Below are positions 1-6,719 of a DNA stretch of 16,816 bases, piece after piece. A model generated the notes under the pieces. That model worked only from the letters and a program-made list of their open reading frames with translations, did no database searches and had not been told where the DNA came from. The translations under genes were made by a program, and so were the position numbers. The DNA is from Hyphomicrobium_A sp943371625. GTDB lineage: Bacteria; Pseudomonadota; Alphaproteobacteria; Rhizobiales; Hyphomicrobiaceae. Where the stretch lies: assembly GCA_943371625.1 (NCBI GenBank), contig CALRVN010000032.1:1-16816 (forward strand), read 5' to 3'. Position 1 is the first letter of the stretch; every line of letters starts with the position of its first letter.

Positions 1-128
1 GGCGGCGTGAACACTCGCCACGCATGACATGGCTTCGGACCAGACGTCGAAATTTCCCCAAAAGCGCCGCTAGTCTGAACGGCACCTGAAAGCACCAAAA
101 CTAATTTTCTGCTGCACGTCTCGGGATT

Positions 129-144
129 TGTTCCGTTCGGAACA
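129..144. promoter_or_regulatory. Perfect 16-bp palindrome upstream of the secreted-protein gene
   Basis: TGTTCCG and CGGAACA form a perfect 7-bp dyad around a central TT. It lies about 140 bases before the chosen start of the secreted-protein gene at 285. A symmetric site of this size suits a dimeric repressor or activator. No regulator gene is adjacent, so the binding protein is unknown. A hairpin in an untranslated leader is the alternative. Confidence 0.3.
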
Positions 145-284
145 CTCCAGGGACCGAGCGCGCCGCATTGCTATTGCGTCACGAGCGCAACAGCCACGAG
201 CGCCAATCAATCGCACGGAGACTGTCGTTTAATCCCATCAGCCAACAGACCAGCGACCATTGCGTCGCCAAAGGAGATAAGGTC

Positions 285-689
285 ATGATTTCCGATAACC
301 GCACCATCAAGACTTTCAGCGCAGCATTACTCGGCTCCATCATGCTGCTCGTCCCGCAGGCTCATGCCGCGCGATGCGCAATCAACGGACCACTCGAAAT
401 TCGCCAGTCCAACGGCTTCAAGATCTTCTGCCAGCTGACGCGCACCGGCGAAAGCCTCAGTGGTTTCTGTGTCAACGGGGGCACCAATGGTGGCGTCTCA
501 GGCGTCCTGGAGCGTAGCGGCCGCATGAACATGCAGGTCAACTGGGGCAACGGCGGTTCTATCGGTGTTTACACGGCGTTCGCCGATGATAGTGGCGAAC
601 TCGTCGACGGGCGCACGTTCGACAGGCGCACCCCCAGCAGCTCGGCGCGGTGGACTTCGCCTCGACGTCTGCAGTGCAAGGCCGCGTGA
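285..689 (+). CDS. Small secreted protein, four cysteines, function unknown
   Basis: A 134-aa protein with a clear Sec signal peptide: charged N-terminus (residues 1-9), hydrophobic core FSAALLGSIMLLVP (11-24) and an AHA cleavage site near 26-28. The mature part is about 106 aa with four cysteines (31, 49, 62, 131), enough for two disulfides. It is rich in Gly and Asn with a pattern like 'NWGNGGSIGVYT', resembling small beta-rich secreted proteins of Proteobacteria; that similarity is from memory and names no function. The open frame extends upstream to 168, but ATG 285 was chosen because AAGGAG sits 8 bases before it and the signal peptide begins there. A strong inverted repeat follows the stop. 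It could be a phage-carried accessory (moron) gene with the acyltransferase, or chromosomal. Confidence 0.8.
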   Translation: MISDNRTIKTFSAALLGSIMLLVPQAHAARCAINGPLEIRQSNGFKIFCQLTRTGESLSGFCVNGGTNGGVSGVLERSGRMNMQVNWGNGGSIGVYTAFADDSGELVDGRTFDRRTPSSSARWTSPRRLQCKAA

Positions 690-710
690 GTGCCAGACGA
701 AAAACTGCTA

Positions 711-741
711 CCTGGGAGACGCCATCGCGGGGTCTCCCAGG
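711..741 (+). terminator. 10-bp perfect hairpin after the secreted-protein gene
   Basis: CCTGGGAGAC (711-720) pairs perfectly with GTCTCCCAGG (732-741) across an 11-base loop, 22 bases after the stop at 689. There is no T-run after the stem, so it is not a textbook intrinsic terminator. It may be a Rho-dependent 3'-end stabiliser or a weak terminator separating this gene from the acyltransferase. Confidence 0.5.
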
Positions 742-891
742 GTGGCGTGCTGACTATCATTACCCCCCCGAACAAAACGTCGTGCCTCTGGATCCTGCAA
801 CGAATTGCTCGGCTAACTTTTGGCAGTACCGGCCACTGGACTGCTCAAACCGTTTGCGTGTTAGTTGTCTGCTCGCAGAACGGGGGCACGC

Positions 892-2091
892 ATGACTGCA
901 ACGCCGCATCGCCTGATGGGTGTTCAACTGCTTCGGCTGATCGCGGCATTAATGGTCGTTTTGCAGCACACCCGATACTACACAGGGAAGGCCTACGGTG
1001 TCGACGACAAGGCGTTCTTCTCCCTCGAACTCGGCGAGACGGGCGTGTTCATCTTTTTCGTTATTTCTGGGTACGTGATCGGCCGCCAAGTGGGAATTGC
1101 ACCGGCACGATTCGCAACGCACCGGCTTTTGCGCATCTACCCCGCGCATTTCACCGCCATTGCGCTCGCCACGCTGATGCTGCTCGCCATCGGCACGATC
1201 GGCTTGAGCGATGTGAGGTTCGATCTCTCGCTGGCTCTGCTTCCTATAGGCGCGCTGCAAGAGTGGTCACGCGTGCCGTACTGGACGCTGATCTTCGAAG
1301 TCTATTTCTACGCCGTCGCGTTCACCCTGATGCTCGGCGGCCGTCGGCTCTTTGATGCCGGTCTCTGCATCTGGGCGGCTGCGCTCATTGCCATCAGCGT
1401 CGCGCACCCGTTCGTTCCAAACGCAATCCCCAACGCAGAAGGTCTGGTGACCTCGCTTTGGGCGCTGCTCTTCATCGGCGGCGCCGCCCTCGCAAGGGCG
1501 CACGCAGGAAACAGCGTGCCGCTAGCGATCATCGCGGCTTTTGCCTTCGCCACTGCTTATAAGCTTCCGGACGCCGCGTTGGCCCATATCCTCGCCTGCA
1601 CCGCCGCCACAGCGGCCGTGGTGCACGTCGCGGTCACGGTGGAACGCTTCTTCGCCAATAGAACGTTCGCGAAGCCAATCGCTGCATTAGGTGATTGGTC
1701 TTACGGCCTGTACCTCATCCACGCTCCCGTGCTTGTCGTGTGCGCATCGCTCTTACCCCTCACCTTCATCCCTCACAGCGTAGGATGGCCGCTTGCGCTG
1801 GCGATCGCGATCCTGACGGGGCTATCGTTCGGTCGCTTGGAGCACCGTGCTTACGTGACCCTACTGCGCCCGCTCGGTGATCGGCTCGCCCTACACAAGC
1901 GAGACAGTCTTAGTCACGCCATTGACGCGGATCTTCCAACCGGTGTTGGTATTGTTCTCGCGCCACTGGTCGCCATCGACAGGGCTGGTCGGCGCGCTGC
2001 TGACCGGCAAATTGATCTGAGCCTTTGCGATTGTGCCCGCTGCGATCTTCAGGAACGCGGTGGAGACCGGGGCCGTGGCGATGCCCACTGA
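892..2091 (+). CDS. Acyltransferase 3 family membrane protein (OafA/YrhL type)
   Basis: An integral membrane acyltransferase, predicted to move an acyl group such as acetyl onto a surface polysaccharide or lipid. Visible family signs are the N-terminal LLRLIAALMVVLQH with the conserved His at residue 26, the FFVISGYVIGRQ segment near 55-66, and many hydrophobic helices up to about residue 330. ATG 892 is preferred over the TTG at 865 because it fits the family N-terminus; the ribosome site (GGGGG) is weak. Family-like sequence ends near SFGRLEHRAYVTLLRPLGDRL, at about base 1890. The last 65-70 residues are hydrophilic and are read from the antisense of the tail spike C-terminus, so the natural stop seems to have been lost. 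A neighbouring tail spike suggests a lysogenic-conversion (O-antigen acylation) role. The substrate is unknown. Confidence 0.88.
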   Translation: MTATPHRLMGVQLLRLIAALMVVLQHTRYYTGKAYGVDDKAFFSLELGETGVFIFFVISGYVIGRQVGIAPARFATHRLLRIYPAHFTAIALATLMLLAIGTIGLSDVRFDLSLALLPIGALQEWSRVPYWTLIFEVYFYAVAFTLMLGGRRLFDAGLCIWAAALIAISVAHPFVPNAIPNAEGLVTSLWALLFIGGAALARAHAGNSVPLAIIAAFAFATAYKLPDAALAHILACTAATAAVVHVAVTVERFFANRTFAKPIAALGDWSYGLYLIHAPVLVVCASLLPLTFIPHSVGWPLALAIAILTGLSFGRLEHRAYVTLLRPLGDRLALHKRDSLSHAIDADLPTGVGIVLAPLVAIDRAGRRAADRQIDLSLCDCARCDLQERGGDRGRGDAH

Positions 2092-4314
2092 CCCGCCTCC
2101 TCGACAGAGAACCGCATTCGAGGTTCCGGTCGGGTTCTCGATGATGCCCGCTCCTGCCGGCGAGTAGAGCCCTATATCGTTCGTGGCGCCCGCCTGGCCT
2201 GTAATGATCAGGCCATTGTTTGCATCGATGTACATCTGGGCAGCGCCCGAGGCGAACGTGCCGCTGCCGGGAAAGAACCCGCCAGGGGCTGAGACGCCCT
2301 TGTCTGCGATGACCTGCCCGGTTGCGCTGCTGGTTCCGAAATTGGTGTAGCCGTACATCACGACGTTTGCGCGCGTGCTTGCCTGTAGGTCCACGTCGTA
2401 GAACGAACCAGCGATAGCGTTGTTGTTCAGCGAGACGAGACCACCGATGCGGACCTGCAGTGCGCCGGTCTCAACCACGAGGCCGGATTTGTACATGTTG
2501 GAAATGCGGATGCCGCGCATGTCGACATCGTATGCGGTCGACTGAATGCGGATGCCGTCGCCGGAGTTGGTGCGTGCGTCCCCGAAGGTGACGTTGATAT
2601 TCGACATGCGGACAACAAATCCGTACATGTCGATGCCCGTCACCGTGGGCTGATCAACGCCCACGTTGTTGAAATACAAATAGGCGGGGAGCACTCCGTC
2701 TATACCGATAGCAGCGCCAATACCTGTCGTCGGATAGACGATGATCGTGTTGTTGACGAAAATGCCTTCGCAGGCGCCCTCGATCTGAAGACCGCCGGCT
2801 GCACCATCTAGTGACGCAGTCACGACGTTGTTCATTTGCACGCCGATGGCGCGGTAGAAATAGAACCACGCCGTTGCGCCAGACCAAGTCTGCCCCCCGG
2901 TGCTGTGGTGCTGGATGTTGGAGATGTTGACTTCAAAAATACGGTCAGAGACACCCGTGCCGACGCCGGAGAAGCTCCACTGGCCACTGCCGAACTGCAT
3001 AATGTCGTGGATGTTGACGCCACGACCACGATTGAAGATCGCGCAGTACTGCACCTCGGAAATCGCGAGATGTGAAAGGGTGGTCATGTACGCCGTGGCT
3101 TCCCGGTACACGCACACGCCCGTCTTGCCGTTGCCCAGGAAGCGGAGATTGGACACGTCGAATTCTTTGAAGCTCGCCGCGTAGACGGCGCCCGACACGT
3201 CCATGAAGACGGTGCTGTTGGCATTGGCCTTGAGTGCGGCGCCAAGGCCGGCCCAGGCTCCGCCGTTGGCACGACCGACCGTGATCGTGCCGGTTAGGTA
3301 TGTCCCGAAAGGAAAGAACAGCGTGCCGCCGACAGACGCGCGATAGGTTTCCGCTGCCTGGATAGCGGTGGTGTCAACCGTCACACCATCGCCCGTCGCG
3401 CCGAAGTCCTTGACGCTGATGAACTCGCGCCCCTTGGCGCGCGTATCTCGCGTCGTCGCACCAGTGCCGGCCTGGGTGAACGAGATGGCTGATGCCTCAT
3501 GCGCGGCCGATGTGTCGTTGATGTGATCGGATAGGCCGCTGGCCACTGAGCTGACGGAGCCCGTGGTGGCCTTCTCCGTGTCCAGTTCCACGAGCGCCGT
3601 TTGCACATTGGTCGCGGCTATAGACCCGGCTGGTGCAAATGAGATGGCCGAGGCAGCGTGCGCGGCCGTGGCATCGTCTAGGTGCGACGCCAGGTCCGCA
3701 GCCGCAGCAGCCCCTAGCGTGGCACGGGCCGCTGCGTCCGTGGTGTCGTCGATCACCGTGAGCATGAACGGAGAAACCGGAGTGACACCTGCGTTGACCG
3801 GCGTGCCCTTGTTCTCCAGACCGTCGCCGTCTGCGTTCCAGCCGATCAGCTCGCCGGCCGCTCCAGCGGGGAGGTCCATCTCGCCGTTTTGGGTGTACTC
3901 CTGCGGGCTCTGCTTGATGGCGCGCCGGAGATTGACACGCAGCTCCTGCTCCACCAGGGCGCGGCGGTCGTATGCGCCTTCGACCGATTTGGGTGGGAAG
4001 GCGTCGTTGCTCGCAAACGTCGTGCCCTGGACTGGGTCAGTCAGGCGCTCGATGCGCACCTTGGTGCCCGATGCTGGTGCGACCAACATCTCGACCGTGC
4101 CGTTAGCCGGCGTCGGGATCGGCAGCGCGCCGTCTACCGCACCGCCCGTCACATCGTAGTGCGAGGAAATCGTCTGAACCGTCTGCGTACCGTCCGCGGC
4201 AATCAGCGTGACGATCAACTCGGGCTGTTCGAAGAACTCCCATGTGACAGGAAACGACTTGGACGACCCATTGCCGTTGTAGACCAGCGGTTCGTAGACC
4301 TGCGAGACGGCCAT
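1891..4314 (-). CDS. Phage tail spike / tail fibre with beta-helix depolymerase-like domain
   Basis: An 807-aa receptor-binding protein. Residues 1-135 form a virion-anchoring domain of the podovirus fibre type (YNGNGSSKSFPVTWEFF, then RIERLTDPVQGTTF). Residues about 180-290 are a low-complexity linker containing two copies of an H-x-D-x-(S/T)AAH-x-ASAISF repeat (about 211-226 and 264-279). From about 298 a pectate-lyase-3-like segment (EFISVKDFGATGDG, then TTAIQAA and GGTLFFPFGTYLTG) opens a right-handed beta-helix of many VNISNI/IRISN-type turns. This fold is usual for enzymes that bind or cut O-antigen or capsule. The C-terminus, APTSPVDGDQWRENNTNTGW then VNGVTKTVSLV, is a module seen at the ends of many tail fibres. 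GGAG lies 9 bases before the ATG. Catalytic residues cannot be assigned by eye. It appears full length although the rest of the virion genes are missing. Confidence 0.92.
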   Translation of the reverse strand: MAVSQVYEPLVYNGNGSSKSFPVTWEFFEQPELIVTLIAADGTQTVQTISSHYDVTGGAVDGALPIPTPANGTVEMLVAPASGTKVRIERLTDPVQGTTFASNDAFPPKSVEGAYDRRALVEQELRVNLRRAIKQSPQEYTQNGEMDLPAGAAGELIGWNADGDGLENKGTPVNAGVTPVSPFMLTVIDDTTDAAARATLGAAAAADLASHLDDATAAHAASAISFAPAGSIAATNVQTALVELDTEKATTGSVSSVASGLSDHINDTSAAHEASAISFTQAGTGATTRDTRAKGREFISVKDFGATGDGVTVDTTAIQAAETYRASVGGTLFFPFGTYLTGTITVGRANGGAWAGLGAALKANANSTVFMDVSGAVYAASFKEFDVSNLRFLGNGKTGVCVYREATAYMTTLSHLAISEVQYCAIFNRGRGVNIHDIMQFGSGQWSFSGVGTGVSDRIFEVNISNIQHHSTGGQTWSGATAWFYFYRAIGVQMNNVVTASLDGAAGGLQIEGACEGIFVNNTIIVYPTTGIGAAIGIDGVLPAYLYFNNVGVDQPTVTGIDMYGFVVRMSNINVTFGDARTNSGDGIRIQSTAYDVDMRGIRISNMYKSGLVVETGALQVRIGGLVSLNNNAIAGSFYDVDLQASTRANVVMYGYTNFGTSSATGQVIADKGVSAPGGFFPGSGTFASGAAQMYIDANNGLIITGQAGATNDIGLYSPAGAGIIENPTGTSNAVLCRGGGSVGIATAPVSTAFLKIAAGTIAKAQINLPVSSAPTSPVDGDQWRENNTNTGWKIRVNGVTKTVSLV

Positions 4315-4426
4315 CTGAGATGCTCCGTAGGCAACAGGTGCTCACGCGGAGGCGCCCTGTCAGTGTTGCGTTTTGGGGAGACTTGAAGCGGATACACCCC
4401 GCCACGCACTTGCCGTCTGTCAGCCG

Positions 4427-4735
4427 CTAGCGCGGCGAAGCCGCGGTGAAAGCTCGTGCACGAGCACGCACGGCGTCCGGGACGTCTCGCCACTGCTGCG
4501 GGCTGCGAGCGAGCATGACGGTCGGGCCGAGCACGTTCTGACGCGCGTTGTAAGTGCCCATAAACTCGACTGCCTCGTAGAGCAGGCGAGCCAGTTCCGA
4601 GCGATGCTCTGGAAGCGGCTCTTGGCTTTCGTGTTTCACGACACAGGTAGCGATCAACATCAGCAGCTCCCTTGCCGCCGTATCCGACGTATCCAGGTTC
4701 TGGATGTTGAGCCGGTTGGTGGTGACTGCCCTCAT
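4427..4735 (-). CDS. Hypothetical protein, 102 aa, translationally coupled to the RHH gene
   Basis: No family recognised. The protein is soluble and mostly helical in composition, with a central AARELLMLIATCVVKHE and SELARLLYEAVEFMGTYNARQ and a basic, alanine-rich C-terminus. The open frame extends to 4840, but ATG 4735 was chosen because it overlaps the stop of the upstream ribbon-helix-helix gene as ATGA (4732-4735), which indicates translational coupling. It sits between that regulator and the tail spike, all on one strand, so the three probably share a transcript. It could be an accessory of the spike or a partner of the regulator; nothing in the sequence decides this. Confidence 0.65.
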   Translation of the reverse strand: MRAVTTNRLNIQNLDTSDTAARELLMLIATCVVKHESQEPLPEHRSELARLLYEAVEFMGTYNARQNVLGPTVMLARSPQQWRDVPDAVRARARAFTAASPR

Positions 4736-4965
4736 GCTCCGCCACCGCGCTTGGAGGCCGGCGCCTTTTCGACGACGCGTCCCGCGTCGAGCCATACGCC
4801 CTCGGCCTTCATGCTTCTTAGGAGAGCTTGCCGGGCCCATTCAGAGGGCAGCGTGTTGTGGCGCCCGGCGAGAAGCTTGAGAGCGGCACCGAAGTTGCGC
4901 GGGACGCGCAGTCGGAGCTTGTCCGGGAAGCTTCCAGCGGGTGTTGCTGCGGTTGGCTGGTGCAT
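4732..4965 (-). CDS. Putative ribbon-helix-helix DNA-binding protein
   Basis: A 77-aa protein whose core, KLRLRVPRNFGAALKLLA followed by SEWARQALLRSMKAEGV, has the Arc/CopG pattern: a short basic strand (residues about 14-20), a first helix, a turn at the TLPSE region, and a second helix. Such proteins bind short DNA repeats as dimers of dimers and usually repress their own operon. ATG 4965 was chosen over the longer open frame to 5121 because the RHH strand is expected near the N-terminus. It is the first gene of a probable operon (this gene, the 102-aa unknown, the tail spike). About 325 bases upstream free of genes contain several GGGG/CCCC dyads that could be its operators. Confidence 0.7.
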   Translation of the reverse strand: MHQPTAATPAGSFPDKLRLRVPRNFGAALKLLAGRHNTLPSEWARQALLRSMKAEGVWLDAGRVVEKAPASKRGGGA

Positions 4966-5290
4966 GTCGTCGTAGGCTCTGGTTTGTAGTCTTCCAGTCC
5001 TACATACGGTGTGTCGGAGCAGCGCCAAACTCAGCGGAAGCTGCGGAAACAACGGGGTGCAAAGGACGGTCGCGCCGCTTGGTATGCGCCGGGGCTCAGT
5101 GCCGCGGCAGCATCGGAGCAATCGGCGATCCTTGTTGTCTCGCTGTAGATGCAGAGATGCGGACTAACCGTGCGCAGGTCGTTCACGCCAGTAGGGGAGT
5201 AAGACCCCATGACGCCCGTGCGTGTACTCGCCGCAAAGTAGGGGTAACCCCACTGTAAACACCCCGTACCATCCCCGTCTCGCTAGTGCG
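4966..5290. promoter_or_regulatory. Gene-free control region with repeated GTAGGGG/CCCC dyads
   Basis: No convincing gene lies in this 325-base stretch between the RHH gene and the inserted cassette. It holds repeated symmetric motifs: GTAGGGG, 7 bases, CCCC (5191-5208); GTAGGGG, TAA, CCCC (5238-5251); and a facing CCCCGTAC (5262-5269). Nearer the RHH gene, TGTAG (4985-4989) and CTACA (5000-5004) form a spaced dyad. This arrangement fits a promoter-operator region for the minus-strand RHH/102-aa/tail spike operon. No promoter hexamers can be assigned confidently. Confidence 0.4.
5283..5290. repeat. Left target-site duplication of the cassette (8 bp)
   Basis: CTAGTGCG directly abuts the left inverted repeat and matches CCAGTGCG at 5681-5688 in 7 of 8 bases in direct orientation. 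This is what is left by insertion of an element that duplicates 8 bp of target. Confidence 0.65.
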
Positions 5291-5312
5291 GGTAGTGGGT
5301 CAGGTTGAAATC
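5291..5312. repeat. Left terminal inverted repeat of the cassette
   Basis: A 22-base terminal repeat matching the reverse complement of 5659-5680 in 21 positions; the only difference is G/T at position 14 of the repeat. The outermost bases are GGTAGTGGGTCA. Confidence 0.75.
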
Positions 5313-5419
5313 CAAGCGCGCTTGACGTTGGGTTGCGGCAGTGCTCCGTGATCCATATCGAATAAGATTGAAAACGGGTACATGAGCGGGTCGACCGCCC
5401 TCAGCGTAAGGAGTGCATC

Positions 5420-5656
5420 ATGGCAAACGCTATTCCCACCGATCCTGACGTCGTTGCCTCAGTCGCGTTGTCCATTGCCACGGCCCTAGCTCAGAAATTG
5501 ATTTTGAAGGGCATCTTCACGAAAGACGAAGTCGTCGAGTTGTACGAAACCCTGGCAGCAGCCAAGCGCGGTAAAGCGGATGCCAACGATAGCGACATCG
5601 AGAGCCAAGCTGCCGTTTTGCTCGAGCAATTCGCTGAAGTCCTCAAGAAAGCATAG
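5420..5656 (+). CDS. 78-aa hypothetical protein, sole passenger of the mobile cassette
   Basis: A small soluble acidic-helical protein with no recognised family. Residues 8-30 (DPDVVASVALSIATALAQKLI) form a helix that is hydrophobic but too interrupted for a secure membrane call. GIFTKDEVVELYETLAAAKR (31-50) and IESQAAVLLEQFAEVLKKA (60-78) look like two amphipathic helices, suggesting a small helical bundle or protein-binding adaptor. The start is well supported: AAGGAG (5409-5414) lies 5 bases before ATG 5420. A possible promoter is TTGCGG (5333-5338), 17 bases, then TATCGA (5356-5361), inside the cassette, so it may carry its own expression signal. The stop is 3 bases short of the right inverted repeat. 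It runs against all its phage-element neighbours, as expected for an inserted unit. Confidence 0.8.
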   Translation: MANAIPTDPDVVASVALSIATALAQKLILKGIFTKDEVVELYETLAAAKRGKADANDSDIESQAAVLLEQFAEVLKKA

Positions 5657-5658
5657 GA

Positions 5659-5680
5659 GATTTCAAACTGACCCACTACC
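5659..5680. repeat. Right terminal inverted repeat of the cassette
   Basis: The inverted partner of 5291-5312 (21 of 22 bases). It begins 2 bases after the stop codon of the passenger gene, so almost nothing but the gene and its leader lies between the ends. Confidence 0.75.
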
Positions 5681-5688
5681 CCAGTGCG
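5681..5688. repeat. Right target-site duplication of the cassette (8 bp)
   Basis: CCAGTGCG directly abuts the right inverted repeat and matches the left flank CTAGTGCG (5283-5290) at 7 of 8 positions. The one change suggests the insertion is not brand new. Confidence 0.65.
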
Positions 5689-5752
5689 ATGTTAGTGTGC
5701 CCATAGGGCTATGCCAGGGTAATCGCTGGGCGGCACCTACACTGTAATGGGT

Positions 5753-6103
5753 CTACGTCACTTGTGCCTGTGCAGCTTTCTCAGCCCGCCAGCGCGCCCA
5801 TCGCTGCTTTTGTGCCCACGAGATGCGGCGCTTGCCTCCGTTGGTCTTCGGACCCGTCGACATTCCGCCGTGGTTCGGGCATCTGCCATTCTTGCACGAC
5901 TTGCGAGCGCAGGGCGTACCGGCTCGTGTCTTGGCTCCGCACGGTCGATTGCGAGCTTCCTTTGCCAGCCTGCGCGCTTCCTGAGCCTCAAGGACTGCGA
6001 CCGTACGGATTAGGTCGAGGTTGGCCCGTGTCTCAGGGCCCACATAGCAGCCGCGCGCTCTGGCCCGCAGATCCTTGTAAAGCTCGCCGAAGTTAGTAGC
6101 CAT
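5753..6103 (-). CDS. HGG-motif phage-associated protein (putative zinc-binding)
   Basis: A 116-aa protein with an N-terminal helical part (about residues 1-50) and a Cys/His-rich centre: CGAKTRAGTPCARKSC then GRCPNHGGMSTGPKT. The C-terminus is basic and tryptophan-rich (ISWAQKQRWARWRAEKAA). This 'C...C...C...C-HGG-STGPKT' module is common in alphaproteobacterial phages and prophages, often near packaging genes; no activity is established that I know of. The cysteines and His probably hold one zinc. ATG 6103 is preferred over 6130 because AGGA lies 4-5 bases before it. It follows the DUF5681 gene on the same strand after about 50 bases. A large terminase gene would be expected next but is absent. 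Confidence 0.75.
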   Translation of the reverse strand: MATNFGELYKDLRARARGCYVGPETRANLDLIRTVAVLEAQEARRLAKEARNRPCGAKTRAGTPCARKSCKNGRCPNHGGMSTGPKTNGGKRRISWAQKQRWARWRAEKAAQAQVT

Positions 6104-6154
6104 GTCCTGCCGAAGGCGGTTGAAAAACATTCAGCCAATATCAAATTTTCGCGC

Positions 6155-6496
6155 CTACCTGATTGCCCGGTCGTGTAGGTCTTCCAGATCGCTGATGAAG
6201 CTCTCCAGCGCGGTCCGGAGGCGCTCAGCGTTGTCGCCGGCTGTTTGCTTTGAGACCAGCGAGGCGATGACGCGCACATAGGCCGCAGGGTCCGTCTCTC
6301 TTAGCCTGGCCATAGCGGCTGGTCCGTGGCGCTGCCAATCTGCGAACAGCTGATCGAGGAATGATGAGGCCAGCTTGTTGCGCGAGCCCTTAGGCCTGCC
6401 ATTCGGGTTGCCGGACTTACCGGGCTGGAACCGATGGCGCCGTAAGTGGTCCGATCGCGACGCGTTAGCGGCGTCATCCCGAGTGTGAAGTCCCAC
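6155..6496 (-). CDS. DUF5681 domain protein
   Basis: A 113-aa protein carrying the DUF5681 signature FQPGKSGNPNGRPKGSRNKL (about residues 23-42), followed by helices ending in ERLRTALESFISDLEDLHDRAIR. Proteins with this N-terminal patch are frequent in prophages of alphaproteobacteria and often sit where a small terminase subunit is expected; a DNA-binding or packaging role is inference. The start is GTG 6496, with AGGGG 7 bases upstream; no in-frame ATG precedes it. The stop of the upstream 73-aa ORF (TGA, 6500-6498) is one base away, indicating coupled translation. Confidence 0.8.
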   Translation of the reverse strand: MGLHTRDDAANASRSDHLRRHRFQPGKSGNPNGRPKGSRNKLASSFLDQLFADWQRHGPAAMARLRETDPAAYVRVIASLVSKQTAGDNAERLRTALESFISDLEDLHDRAIR

Positions 6497-6497
6497 A

Positions 6498-6719
6498 TCA
6501 GCCCCCTAGCTTCGTGTCTATCATCGGCAGACCGCCAGTGGCTCCCACTGAGCGGGACACAACAGCCCGCTGCTTCTTCAGGCTCGCGACATGCTGGTTC
6601 CTACGTTGCACCGCCGACCCTCCGGCCGGTGGCGTGAGCATCAGAACGGGTCCGCCTCTAGAGGAGGCTGCGGCCGCGACGGGTGTAGATGGGTCATAGC
6701 ACACGGTCGTTACCCCCAT
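6498..6719 (-). CDS. Small hypothetical protein, 73 aa
   Basis: No family recognised. The sequence is low in charged residues early (VAAAASSRGGPVLMLTPPAGG) and basic later (RRNQHVASLKKQRAVVSR). ATG 6719 overlaps the end of the upstream HTH gene by 26 bases, and the stop lies immediately before the DUF5681 GTG, so it fits a tightly packed phage operon. Without it the HTH and DUF5681 genes would be about 200 bases apart. The open frame continues upstream to 6905, but that would overlap most of the HTH gene. The call rests on position, not homology. Confidence 0.5.
   Translation of the reverse strand: MGVTTVCYDPSTPVAAAASSRGGPVLMLTPPAGGSAVQRRNQHVASLKKQRAVVSRSVGATGGLPMIDTKLGG

Larger units (their letters stand above)
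5291..5680. mobile_element. Transposase-less mobile insertion cassette, 390 bp
   Basis: The ends are 22-bp inverted repeats: 5291-5312 (starting GGTAGTGGGTCAG) and 5659-5680 (ending CTGACCCACTACC), with one mismatch. They are bounded by 8-bp direct repeats with one mismatch (5283-5290, 5681-5688). Inside is one plus-strand gene of 78 codons and no transposase. That combination defines a mobile insertion cassette or a passenger-bearing MITE, which would be moved by a transposase supplied elsewhere. An 8-bp duplication is typical of the IS1595 family and some others; I do not recognise these ends well enough to name the parent element. It lies between the HGG-protein gene and the control region of the RHH operon, near where a large terminase gene would be expected in a complete prophage. 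Confidence 0.75.

Noticed and set aside
139..164. An EcfG-type promoter (GGAAC at 139-143)
   Set aside because: The -10 element at 16-17 bases reads CGCC rather than CGTT, and GGAAC is fully explained by the palindrome.
3563..4159. A 198-aa plus-strand frame
   Set aside because: It lies wholly antisense to the tail spike in a Ser/Ala-rich repeat region and has no family features.
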